Below the pieces are notes generated by a model. It saw only the letters and a list, made by a program, of their open reading frames with translations. It searched no databases and was not told where the DNA came from. This document shows positions 34,720-42,785 of a DNA stretch of 50,876 nucleotides, piece after piece. How positions within the stretch are numbered: the first letter of the stretch is position 1; each line of letters begins with the position of its first letter. Source of the stretch: Amphritea sp. (GTDB taxonomy: Bacteria > Pseudomonadota > Gammaproteobacteria > Pseudomonadales > Balneatricaceae); contig JAOXSA010000074.1 of NCBI GenBank assembly GCA_025800245.1, positions 1 through 50,876 of the forward strand, written 5' to 3'. A program made the translations under genes and the position numbers.

Positions 34720-35393
34720 TTTGAAACAATCGCCTTCAACTCATCAATCCGAAGATGCCTTCTACTAAGCATCTCACTCTTATTAACACTTAAACCAATA
34801 GCTTTTTTAATTCTATTTTTAAAACTATTGACTCTTTTAGCGCAATAAAACTCCCTACTGGCCTGCAAATGCTCAATAATCGGCTTAACATTTTCACCAT
34901 ACTCTCTATCAAAAATATAAGTAAAACCTTCAGAAAGCCTTTTTACATTAATTTTAGCCTCAGCGTCTGCTATCGCACACTGCAAAGCCTTTTGATCGTT
35001 AAAATCTGGATTCCTTTCACTGACATCCAACCAAAGATCAACGAGGTTCAAAACTCGCTCATTAAAATCAAAAAATATGGTTCCTGAAAGCAGCTCTTCA
35101 CTACCATCTTTTTTGACTAAATAGTTAACAGCAACATCTATATTGTGACTATCAAAAAATTGATTCAGATTTTTATGAACAAATGCATCTACATCGATAT
35201 ACAAGACCGGCTCTTGATATTTTTCCAAAGCATCACGCACAATTTTGGGTTTAAGATCAGTGACCGATTTCCAGTCAGCCGGAGGAATTGCGAGAAAGTC
35301 ATACTTATGTCCGACCCGATCGAGCGAAGCGGCTAGCAGTTCGTATGCTTCCTGATAAACCTTATCGGTTGTGTAATAGCCAATGATTATCAT
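34716..35393 (-). CDS. Putative nucleotide-sugar transferase with DxD motif
   Basis: A 225-residue protein with a GT-A-like core: IIGYYTTDKVYQEAYELLA at the start, a metal-binding DVDAF (in YIDVDAFVHKN near residue 70), GTIFFDFNERVL and FNDQKALQCAI, an arrangement seen in GT8/GT77-like and DUF5672-like families. No signal peptide. The frame opens at GTG 35396, but ATG 35393 overlaps the upstream TGA by one base (TGATG) and is preferred. AT-rich like the ligase it overlaps. It is probably one of the outer-core glycosyltransferases; the exact family is not certain. Confidence 0.65.
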   Translation of the reverse strand: MIIIGYYTTDKVYQEAYELLAASLDRVGHKYDFLAIPPADWKSVTDLKPKIVRDALEKYQEPVLYIDVDAFVHKNLNQFFDSHNIDVAVNYLVKKDGSEELLSGTIFFDFNERVLNLVDLWLDVSERNPDFNDQKALQCAIADAEAKINVKRLSEGFTYIFDREYGENVKPIIEHLQASREFYCAKRVNSFKNRIKKAIGLSVNKSEMLSRRHLRIDELKAIVSK

Positions 35394-36262
35394 CACTTAC
35401 CGCCTTCTAAAGCTTTGACGATTACCTCAGACGCTTTGTTGTCATCTACCAGAATACCCAATCCGAACAACGTATCACGGGCATTATCTGTGACTGTCAG
35501 GCGATCAATCTCAGCCTCAATGGTACCCTCATCCAGCATTGAGACCCAGCGGCGGTAATGGTCTCCCATTTTTGATACACCTGCCGCCAGCAACGCTTTT
35601 CGGTTTTCGATATTTTCGAGAAAGCCCTGCTTCGAACGAATCGGGTAGTGATAGACGCTGATATTGCTGGATTGTTTAGCATTCAGCCAGCTCCACGCGT
35701 GCCAGGCCCGGTGATTACCACCCTTCACTCGCAGTAGCCCCGCTGAGCGCACTGCAACCTTACCGTGGATAGTCCCCATCATTATCGACAGATTGGGTTC
35801 AGAACGCTGTATACCTTTGGCATAACGGATAGGGTACTGCACGCGGTTCGTCTGGGTATAGTAAGGCGCTTCAGCATCAAACGCCTCACGATCAAACAGG
35901 ATATTGTAACGGGGGCACTCAAGGATTGACCCGCCGGACGTCATCTCAGATTTCAGATTACCGTCTTCTGGAATCCAGAACTCATCAGCATCGTTAGCGA
36001 TGCTCCAGTGAGCGCCCAGCTTCTTCGCTGCAGTTCTGACCATCTCGGTCTTCCAGTTACTTTGCTGATAATCCAGCACCGGACGATCGATGATGATCAT
36101 TTCATACTGATCACGAACCGACTCAAGCAATTCCCGGGTACCATCCGTAGAACCGTTATCGATAATGACGAAACAGTCAGCACCGAGCTGCGAATGCACT
36201 TTGATGTTATCAAGAATGATATCCGCCTCATTCTTGATCAAATAATTCATGGCTAATTTCAT
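35393..36262 (-). CDS. GT2/GT92-type glycosyltransferase
   Basis: A 289-residue glycosyltransferase with a MNYLIKNEADIILDNIKVH start typical of 'glycosyltransferase family 2 / GT92-like' proteins, then FVIIDNGSTDGTRELLES, and an acidic metal site in IANDADEFWIPE (about residue 93). A HYPIRSK segment lies in the C-terminal half. It starts 25 bases downstream of the sialyltransferase-like gene and shares a one-base overlap with the next. GC content is back to the genome average, unlike the two genes that follow. Donor unknown. Confidence 0.82.
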   Translation of the reverse strand: MKLAMNYLIKNEADIILDNIKVHSQLGADCFVIIDNGSTDGTRELLESVRDQYEMIIIDRPVLDYQQSNWKTEMVRTAAKKLGAHWSIANDADEFWIPEDGNLKSEMTSGGSILECPRYNILFDREAFDAEAPYYTQTNRVQYPIRYAKGIQRSEPNLSIMMGTIHGKVAVRSAGLLRVKGGNHRAWHAWSWLNAKQSSNISVYHYPIRSKQGFLENIENRKALLAAGVSKMGDHYRRWVSMLDEGTIEAEIDRLTVTDNARDTLFGLGILVDDNKASEVIVKALEGGK

Positions 36263-36287
36263 TGAATATCCTAAAGCATCACTACAG

Positions 36288-37334
36288 TCAGCGAACGTCT
36301 ATCTCCAGATTCTGAAACAATTGCTCGAAGGCCTCATTTTCATTGCCGTTACGGTAGGAAATAACCTCTACTTCAGGCCTTAACCAGCGCGTCAGCAATA
36401 ATGTCGAGGAAACATCGCCAATGACTTTAGCACTGCCTTTCAAGTGCGGTAATACCGCTTCAAAGCTGACTTTCGATGGCAGCAATTTAACGCCATGCTG
36501 AGTTAATCCCAGAGCATCTTCAGCACTGTTACGGGGATGGTATTTAACTGCCACCCTGCCTTCCAGCCCATTCACAATAGAAAGTATCTTGTCAGCGTAT
36601 GTCGAGTCTTTCTGAAACAGAGACTCATGAGGCAGTGTCAGGAGCACATCCAATTCAGCAATATCATCAGAACTGACATCAACGTCCGCCAGCATCATCT
36701 CTGACAATTCGATCAGCGCCGGACACTGAAAGCTCTCCGGCGTTAACTGTGACACCGCTTTACTCGTTAAGCGCGAATCAATCTGCTCCGGAAAAGCCAC
36801 ATGGATTTCACTGATCCAGTCAGAAGCCCCGACCGTGGTCGGATTCTTCCACCAAAGACCGTAGCTGAGTTTCTTCAGCAGGTTATCAACCACCACATCG
36901 CCAAACTGACTGGAGGCCTGACGCCCGACATAGGTAAACGTACCTTCATCCATGTAATGGCCAACCGGGGTCAGCTGCAGAGTTTCTGCCACATGCATCG
37001 CATACTGAAACTCAATCCGCCGATCATTACCAACGTAGATGTTACCGGGCCTTTCCTGTCTGATCAGCGCGTCAATTTTCCGGAATAACGCTTTTCTTTT
37101 CTTCAGTTTGTTCAGGCCACCGCGGAAGCGTCCAAAGAACAGAATATGTTCTGCAAAGGGTGATCGGGACCAACGCCGGGTTAACTGATAGGCAAGCGGT
37201 TCAACGCCTTCAGGCTGATCGATATAGACCAGGACACTGCGTTCATCAGGCTTGCTCTGAGCAAGCGAGGTCGCCACAAACAGATGCAATAGCGTTGAAA
37301 CAAAATAAACAGATGTGTTCTCTGGTGCTTGCAT
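36288..37334 (-). CDS. Sialyltransferase-like glycosyltransferase (GT52/polysialyltransferase clan)
   Basis: A 348-residue protein beginning VYFVSTLLHLFVATSLAQ, as in GT52-type enzymes. It carries, in order and spacing, the three motifs of bacterial sialyltransferases: acidic-acidic-Gly (YMDEGTFTY, Asp129-Glu130-Gly131, the catalytic base), HP (VKYHPR, His266-Pro267, CMP binding) and a Ser-Ser pair (GDVSSTLLL, Ser309-310). A CMP-sialic-acid or CMP-nonulosonate donor is therefore plausible, though no CMP-sialate synthetase is in the window. It is coupled to waaC by a one-base overlap (TGATG). Annotation pipelines might call it hypothetical. Confidence 0.65.
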   Translation of the reverse strand: MQAPENTSVYFVSTLLHLFVATSLAQSKPDERSVLVYIDQPEGVEPLAYQLTRRWSRSPFAEHILFFGRFRGGLNKLKKRKALFRKIDALIRQERPGNIYVGNDRRIEFQYAMHVAETLQLTPVGHYMDEGTFTYVGRQASSQFGDVVVDNLLKKLSYGLWWKNPTTVGASDWISEIHVAFPEQIDSRLTSKAVSQLTPESFQCPALIELSEMMLADVDVSSDDIAELDVLLTLPHESLFQKDSTYADKILSIVNGLEGRVAVKYHPRNSAEDALGLTQHGVKLLPSKVSFEAVLPHLKGSAKVIGDVSSTLLLTRWLRPEVEVISYRNGNENEAFEQLFQNLEIDVR

Positions 37335-38320
37335 CAGAGCGTCTCCTGCAGTTGCTGCCAGACGATCGCAGGCGTCAGATCACGGAACACTGAGGGCTCA
37401 ACATTCGCCTCTGTAGCGGGTTGCTGCTTCGCTTCAATACACACCTGATCTTTACCATAGCCACCAACCAGACCAGGATCGGTCGAACCGAACAGAATCA
37501 CATTGGGACGATCCAGCGCGGCAGCCATATGAGACAGACCGGTATCTACTGAAACACAGGCAGCTGCACCTGCCAGTACGCCAGTCACCTCCGCCAGATT
37601 CAGTTTTGGCAGTACCTCAACACCAGCAAAACCTTCTGCCAACCGTTCGGCCCGCTCTCTTTCAGCAGGATTACCCCAGGGAAGACGTATCTTCCATCCA
37701 GCAGCAGTCGCTTTGCCGATCAGTTCACGCCAGTAAACTTCAGGCCAGTGTTTATCAAACCGGGTGGTGCTATGCAGAAATACCAGATAATCGGATGCCG
37801 GAGCCTGTTCATTGACAAAGTGCTGACGAATCGAGAAATCCCCCCGACCTTCCAGCTCGTAGCCCAGCGCCTGAGCAAACAACTGACGAGTACGTTCCAC
37901 CGCGTGCTGTTGTTTCCCGACAGTAAAGCGACGCTGATAAAACTTCGCCGCCATTGGTTCGCGGGCCGATTGCCCATCGTAGCCACAACGCACACCTTTG
38001 GCGTATCGGGTGACCAGCACGGCGCTTTTCAGCAATCCCTGAGCATCAATAATCAGATCGTACTCTCGTTCCGCCAGTTGTTTCCGGTAAGCTTTCCACT
38101 CACCGCTACGGAAGGTTTTCCAGAGATTCTTGCGCCAGCGCCGGATTGCCACCGGGATCACCCGATCCACCGCGAAATGCCAGGACGGGATCTCAGCAAA
38201 GCCCTCTTCCACCACCCAGTCGAACGTGATTCCCGGGATCGCACGAGAGGCATCTGTCAGCGCCGGCAATGTGTGGATGACATCACCCATTGAAGAGGTT
38301 TTAACGATCAGTACGCGCAA
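37334..38320 (-). CDS. waaC: LPS heptosyltransferase I
   Basis: Adds the first L-glycero-D-manno-heptose to Kdo2-lipid A. The 328-residue GT9 protein starts MRVLIVKTSSMGDVIHTLPALTDA, the near-invariant WaaC N-terminus with the acceptor-binding Asp, and has VSVDTGLSHMAAALDRP and LFGSTDPGLVGGYG at the ADP-heptose site. The only usable start is TTG 38320, because the nearest upstream in-frame region contains a stop. A GGGAATAG stretch precedes it. It heads the minus-strand glycosyltransferase operon. TTG may hold expression low. Confidence 0.94.
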   Translation of the reverse strand: MRVLIVKTSSMGDVIHTLPALTDASRAIPGITFDWVVEEGFAEIPSWHFAVDRVIPVAIRRWRKNLWKTFRSGEWKAYRKQLAEREYDLIIDAQGLLKSAVLVTRYAKGVRCGYDGQSAREPMAAKFYQRRFTVGKQQHAVERTRQLFAQALGYELEGRGDFSIRQHFVNEQAPASDYLVFLHSTTRFDKHWPEVYWRELIGKATAAGWKIRLPWGNPAERERAERLAEGFAGVEVLPKLNLAEVTGVLAGAAACVSVDTGLSHMAAALDRPNVILFGSTDPGLVGGYGKDQVCIEAKQQPATEANVEPSVFRDLTPAIVWQQLQETL

Positions 38321-38401
38321 GGCTATTCCCGCTTATTCACTGGATTTCTGCATGGATATATAAATCAGCGCCAGTATACACCAAACGTATGGGCTTTTAT
38401 C

Positions 38402-38415
38402 GGGGGATTTCCCCC
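38402..38415. other. GC hairpin in the waaC / ilvE divergent region (38321-38539)
   Basis: GGGGG (38402-38406) and CCCCC (38411-38415) form a short stem in the 219-base gap between the divergent waaC and ilvE starts. No clear -35/-10 pair, leader peptide or leucine-rich attenuator ORF is seen in the gap. AGGT (38531-38534) is placed for the ilvE start. Confidence 0.3.
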
Positions 38416-38539
38416 ATTTTAGGCCTCTGGCCGATTCCCTTTTCAGGCATTGGTGATTACAATCTTGGTCTTGTCAAAAATCGCTGAAATACGCTGCGTG
38501 TAACAGAATAATCAACTTTTTACGCTTTCGAGGTAATCA

Positions 38540-39535
38540 ATGGCAGCATTTGGAACTGTGTTCATGCCTGAAATGGCAATCTCCTGGTTTGATGGTAATC
38601 GCTGGAGCGATGCCGAAGTCGTCAGCAGTGACAGCTTGCAGCTGCATCCGGGAGCGCACGTACTGCACTATTCCAGCACCTGCTTCGAGGGTCTGAAAGC
38701 ATTCCGTCACGCTGATGGTTCGATCAACATCTTCCGTATGGATCGTAACATCGAACGTTTCGCTCAGAGCAGCGAACTGCTGGCATTGCCAGCCATCGAT
38801 AAAGCGGCCAGCGAACAGATGATCATCGATATCGTGCGTCGCTTTAAAGATGAAGTGCCTGAGCCTCCGGGTTCTATGTACATCCGTCCGACTCACTTCG
38901 GTACTGAGCCGGCTATCGGTAAAGCGGCAGCACCGTCGATGACGTCCTGCCAGTACGTTCTGTTATCTCCGGTAGGCGATTACTTCTCCGGTGGCGACAC
39001 CACACTGCGTCTGCTGCTGGAAGAGAACGGTGCCCGCTGTGCAGCACACATGGGTATGATCAAGAGTGGTGGCAACTATGCCAGCGCCCTGCGCCCGATT
39101 ATGCAGGCCAAAGCTGATCTGAATGCGGATCAGGTACTGTTCTGCCCGGGTGGCGATGTACAGGAAACCGGCGCTGCTAACTTCCTGCTGATCGATGGCG
39201 ATGAAGTGATCACCAAAGCACTGGATGAAAGCTTCCTGCACGGTGTTACCCGGGATTCTATTCTGACTATCGCCCGTGATCTGGGTATGAAAGTATCTGA
39301 GCGTCAACTGACTGTGGAAGAACTGCTGGAACGCGCTGCCAAACCGGGTTGCGAGGCAGCACTGTCCGGTACCGCTGCGGTACTGACACCGGTTGGTACA
39401 CTGATCCACAACGGTCAGGAATTCAAAGTCGGTAACGGCGGTGTCGGTGAGACCACCCTGAAACTGCGTCAGACCCTGAACGCGATTCAGTGGGGCAAAG
39501 CGGAAGATACCCACGGCTGGCTGACTAAGATCTGA
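38540..39535 (+). CDS. ilvE: Branched-chain amino acid aminotransferase
   Basis: A class IV PLP aminotransferase interconverting leucine, isoleucine and valine with their 2-oxo acids. The 331-residue protein has HYSSTCFEGLKAFR near residue 43, PLP lysine Lys175 in MGMIKSGGNYASAL, VQETGAANFLLI and the phosphate-binding SGTAAVLTPVG. This eukaryote-like (long-arm) form is common in proteobacteria. ATG 38540 follows AGGT at 6-base spacing. It is single-gene, divergent from waaC and ends in a strong terminator shared with convergent glnE. Confidence 0.95.
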   Translation: MAAFGTVFMPEMAISWFDGNRWSDAEVVSSDSLQLHPGAHVLHYSSTCFEGLKAFRHADGSINIFRMDRNIERFAQSSELLALPAIDKAASEQMIIDIVRRFKDEVPEPPGSMYIRPTHFGTEPAIGKAAAPSMTSCQYVLLSPVGDYFSGGDTTLRLLLEENGARCAAHMGMIKSGGNYASALRPIMQAKADLNADQVLFCPGGDVQETGAANFLLIDGDEVITKALDESFLHGVTRDSILTIARDLGMKVSERQLTVEELLERAAKPGCEAALSGTAAVLTPVGTLIHNGQEFKVGNGGVGETTLKLRQTLNAIQWGKAEDTHGWLTKI

Positions 39536-39558
39536 GTCGGCACTCAACAGCACAAACA

Positions 39559-39586
39559 AAAAACGCGTCTATACGACGCGTTTTTT
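39559..39586. terminator. Bidirectional rho-independent terminator
   Basis: A perfect stem of AAACGCGTC (39561-39569) and GACGCGTTT (39575-39583) around a 5-base loop, flanked by A-run and T-run on either side. It can end both ilvE (plus) and glnE (minus). Confidence 0.88.
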
Positions 39587-39605
39587 ATTGCCTGCCCGCT
39601 AAAGC

Positions 39606-42500
39606 TCAGTTGGTCTGGGCTTTCACCTGCGCATCCCAGATACGGGAGACCTCTGCCCGACAACCTTCCAGATCGTGATCACTGATGGTGGTGGACTGAT
39701 CCTGCAGTACCTGACGGTGACCCACTGCCCGGTAATTCTTATAGGCTTCACGCAGCAGCTCGGCATCTTCCGCCGGGATCACACCGGTAGACTCCATCGC
39801 ATCCAGAATGCGGATATTATCGGTAAACTCGTAGAGTTCAGGGTGCTGTATGCTGTAAGCCAGCGCGCTGAACTGCACAATAAATTCGATATCGACGATA
39901 CCGCCACGATCCTGTTTCAGGTTGAACTTCTCGTCCGACTCTTTCTGTGACGTTCCCAGATGATCGCGCATTTTCTGCCGCATTTTGATCACTTCTTCAG
40001 CCAGTTCAGGCAATTCTCTCTGCTGACCTATAATCGCTGCACGCACCTGTTCAAATTTCTGCTTCAGACCTTCAGAACCCGTAATCACCCGGGCACGCAC
40101 CAGGGCCTGATGTTCCCAGGTCCAGGCTTCAGTCTGCTGATACTCTTCAAACGCTTTCAACGAGCTGACCAATAAACCTGAGTTACCGGACGGCCGCAGA
40201 CGCATATCCACCTCGTACAGCTGGCCACCCGGCGTAAAGGTATTGAGGATGTGGATAATACGCTGTCCCAACCGGGTGAAGAACACCGAGTTAGCGATCG
40301 GTTTCTTACCTTCGGTAAACAGGTTGGCATCAGCGTCATGAACAAATACCAGATCCAGATCTGAACCATAGGACAACTCAATACCGCCCATCTTGCCGTA
40401 ACCCACAATGATAAAGTCGGGATCACACGGCACACCTTTGGTTTTATTCGGTACACCATGCTTCTCAACCATGAGACGCCAGGCGATCTCCAGTACCGCT
40501 TCCAGAATTGATTCGGCCAGCCAGGTTAAGTAATCACTCACTTTCATCAGTGGCAGTGCACCGGTGATATCCGATGCCGCTACCCGTAGCGTATGAGCGC
40601 TCTTGAAGTAGCGCAGAGTTTCCATCAGCGCTTCTTCATCTTCCTCTGGAATGCGCAGCAACTGCTGACGCAGATCCGCCTGCAATTCCGCTTTGGAAGG
40701 TGGTGCAAACAGAGTACGCTGATCAATCAGCTCATCCAGCAATACTGGCTGCTTGGCGATGGTTTCGGCAAACCAGGCACTGGCAGAGCACAGACGCACC
40801 AGTTGTTTCAGCGCTCCCGGATTCTCGCCCAGCAGCACCAGATATGCAGAACGACGCATCACCGCCTGTATCAGTAGTAACACCCGCTCGAGGGTTTCCG
40901 CCGCATTCGGTACTGCAGCAATCTCGGTCATCAGTTTCGGCAGCACCACCAGTAGCCGCTCCAGACCCACTGCCTGCATCACCTGCACTGTGCGGCTACC
41001 CTTGAGACTCATAAAGGCTTTCCAGGCCCGCTGCGGATCATCGACGCCGTGCTCTTTGAAGAACTGCTCACCCTCCTCATCGGAGAACTCGCTATTCCAC
41101 AGCAGCAGCCAGTCGGAATTCAGATCTTCATCGTCGCTGGTCTCTTCTTCCGCCGGGGCGATCACATTGGCAAAGTGCTCAATTACCCGCTCACGCTTAC
41201 GATCCAGCTCCGCCATAAACTGTTCCCAGTCCTCGAAGCCCATAGTGTAAGCCAGTCGGGCCTGCCCGTTCGGCTCCGTCGGCAGCTCCTGAGTCTGACG
41301 ATCAGCTACGGCCTGGATGGCATGCTCGGCATTCCGTAGGAAGGTATAAGCTTCGGTCAGTTCAGACACTGCCTGCTCCGGCATGCCCACGGTTTCAGGT
41401 AGCAATGGCAGGATATTCAACAGTTCACGTTGCTGCAGACGCGGATCACGACCACCGCGGATCAACTGGAATGCCTGGGCGATAAACTCAACCTCACGGA
41501 TACCACCGGAACCAAGTTTCACATTCCCGTGCAACCCTTTACGACGGACTTCACGATTGATCATCTCCTTCATGGAGCGCAGAGACTCAAAAGCACTGAA
41601 GTCGATATATTTACGGTACACAAACGGTCGCAGCATCTGCTGCAGCTCGGCACCCGCCTGCTGATCGCCGCCCACGACCCGGGCCTTGATCATCGCGTAA
41701 CGTTCCCAGTCACGGCCCTGATCCTGATAGTACTCTTCCATCGCAGCAAAGCTGCATACCAGAGGCCCGCTGGCACCATAGGGTCGCAGCCGCATATCGG
41801 TACGGAACACAAAACCATCGGCGGTGATGTTATCCAGCGCCTGAATCAATTTCTGGCCTAAACGGCTGAAAAAGTCCTGGTTGGCCATCACCCGACGGCC
41901 ACCTTCGGTCTCGCCTTTTTCCGGATACGCAAAGATAAGATCGATATCTGAAGAAAGGTTAAGCTCGTTTGCTCCAAGCTTGCCCATACCCAGTACAACC
42001 AGACGCTGTACCTCACCATCAGTACTCTTCGGCTCACCCCACTTACTGCTGCAATCCTGATGCAGCCAGTTAAGCGCCTGATCGATACAGGCATCCGCCA
42101 GTGCCGACAGATCCCGGGTGGTTTGTCGCATATCCGCCATCCGTGTCAGATCGCGCCAGATAATCCGCACCATCTCCCGCTGACGGAATTTACGCAGCAT
42201 CATATGCAGCAGCTCTTCGCTGTCAGCAATCTTCAGGCGACCGGATAACTGCTCGGCATACTCACCTTCCGGATACTCTCGGTAGAGATCATTCGGGGTC
42301 ATCAGCTCTTCAAGCAGCCGTGGGTTCCGGGAAAGCTGCTCGGCGGTGTAGTCACTGCCTGCCAGCACCCGGATCAGATCCGCATGAAAGCGCTCTGGCA
42401 GGTCCTTCAGGTCAGCGAGTGATTTCTCTATCTTATCGAGATTCTGGGTGACAACAGGTTGTATCGGGGCGGGCAGCTGATCAATCAGTGAGCTGAGCAT
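39606..42500 (-). CDS. glnE: Bifunctional glutamine synthetase adenylyltransferase/deadenylyltransferase
   Basis: Adenylylates and de-adenylylates glutamine synthetase in response to PII, tuning nitrogen assimilation. The 964-residue protein holds two nucleotidyltransferase domains. The N-terminal de-adenylylase has LSSDIDLIFAYPE (near residue 180) and the C-terminal adenylylase has GSDLDLVFVHDADAN (near residue 715), each with the catalytic D-x-D. The helical regulatory linker is about residues 450-650. The C-terminal tail has the typical DIEFIVQF. The ATG at 42500 lies opposite the Pho-box region. Product is certain. Confidence 0.97.
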   Translation of the reverse strand: MLSSLIDQLPAPIQPVVTQNLDKIEKSLADLKDLPERFHADLIRVLAGSDYTAEQLSRNPRLLEELMTPNDLYREYPEGEYAEQLSGRLKIADSEELLHMMLRKFRQREMVRIIWRDLTRMADMRQTTRDLSALADACIDQALNWLHQDCSSKWGEPKSTDGEVQRLVVLGMGKLGANELNLSSDIDLIFAYPEKGETEGGRRVMANQDFFSRLGQKLIQALDNITADGFVFRTDMRLRPYGASGPLVCSFAAMEEYYQDQGRDWERYAMIKARVVGGDQQAGAELQQMLRPFVYRKYIDFSAFESLRSMKEMINREVRRKGLHGNVKLGSGGIREVEFIAQAFQLIRGGRDPRLQQRELLNILPLLPETVGMPEQAVSELTEAYTFLRNAEHAIQAVADRQTQELPTEPNGQARLAYTMGFEDWEQFMAELDRKRERVIEHFANVIAPAEEETSDDEDLNSDWLLLWNSEFSDEEGEQFFKEHGVDDPQRAWKAFMSLKGSRTVQVMQAVGLERLLVVLPKLMTEIAAVPNAAETLERVLLLIQAVMRRSAYLVLLGENPGALKQLVRLCSASAWFAETIAKQPVLLDELIDQRTLFAPPSKAELQADLRQQLLRIPEEDEEALMETLRYFKSAHTLRVAASDITGALPLMKVSDYLTWLAESILEAVLEIAWRLMVEKHGVPNKTKGVPCDPDFIIVGYGKMGGIELSYGSDLDLVFVHDADANLFTEGKKPIANSVFFTRLGQRIIHILNTFTPGGQLYEVDMRLRPSGNSGLLVSSLKAFEEYQQTEAWTWEHQALVRARVITGSEGLKQKFEQVRAAIIGQQRELPELAEEVIKMRQKMRDHLGTSQKESDEKFNLKQDRGGIVDIEFIVQFSALAYSIQHPELYEFTDNIRILDAMESTGVIPAEDAELLREAYKNYRAVGHRQVLQDQSTTISDHDLEGCRAEVSRIWDAQVKAQTN

Positions 42501-42585
42501 AAGTCCATCTACTCTTGTCTTAAACGGTTAATTTCAAGCTTATCAAAAGGGCTCAGAAGAGACGATAGCTATAATCCAGACACAC

Positions 42586-42618
42586 CTGTAACAAAACTTT
42601 AACAATACTGTAACAAAG
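42586..42618 (+). promoter_or_regulatory. Triple Pho box for the phosphate-transport operon
   Basis: Three 7-bp direct repeats in exact 11-base register: CTGTAAC at 42586-42592, CTTTAAC at 42597-42603 and CTGTAAC at 42608-42614, each followed by an A-rich 4-base spacer (AAAA, AATA, AAAG). This matches the PhoB consensus (CTGTCAT direct repeats, 4-base spacing). A TATATA candidate -10 (42631-42636) lies 16 bases after the last repeat. It faces the PhoU-like/Pit genes at 42786 and predicts induction by phosphate starvation. Confidence 0.8.
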
Positions 42619-42715
42619 CAATAAACCGCTTATATATCAGCATTCTAAGCCACCTGTCACATCTCAGAAAAACCTAACCCAAACGATATATGTCAATTTT
42701 GTTTCACTAATGTGT

Positions 42716-42733
42716 CTGTTTGACTACAAACAG
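42716..42733. promoter_or_regulatory. Perfect inverted repeat in the phosphate-operon leader
   Basis: CTGTTTG (42716-42722) and CAAACAG (42727-42733) are perfect inverted copies separated by ACTA. It lies in the leader between the Pho box and the start at 42786, next to a second candidate -10 (TATACT, 42748-42753). It could be a second operator or an RNA hairpin. The rest of the 42501-42785 gap holds no gene I can support. Confidence 0.4.
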
Positions 42734-42785
42734 ATGACAGTCACACGTATACTCGCGCCAAATTTGCATTCACACGGTATTTTTT

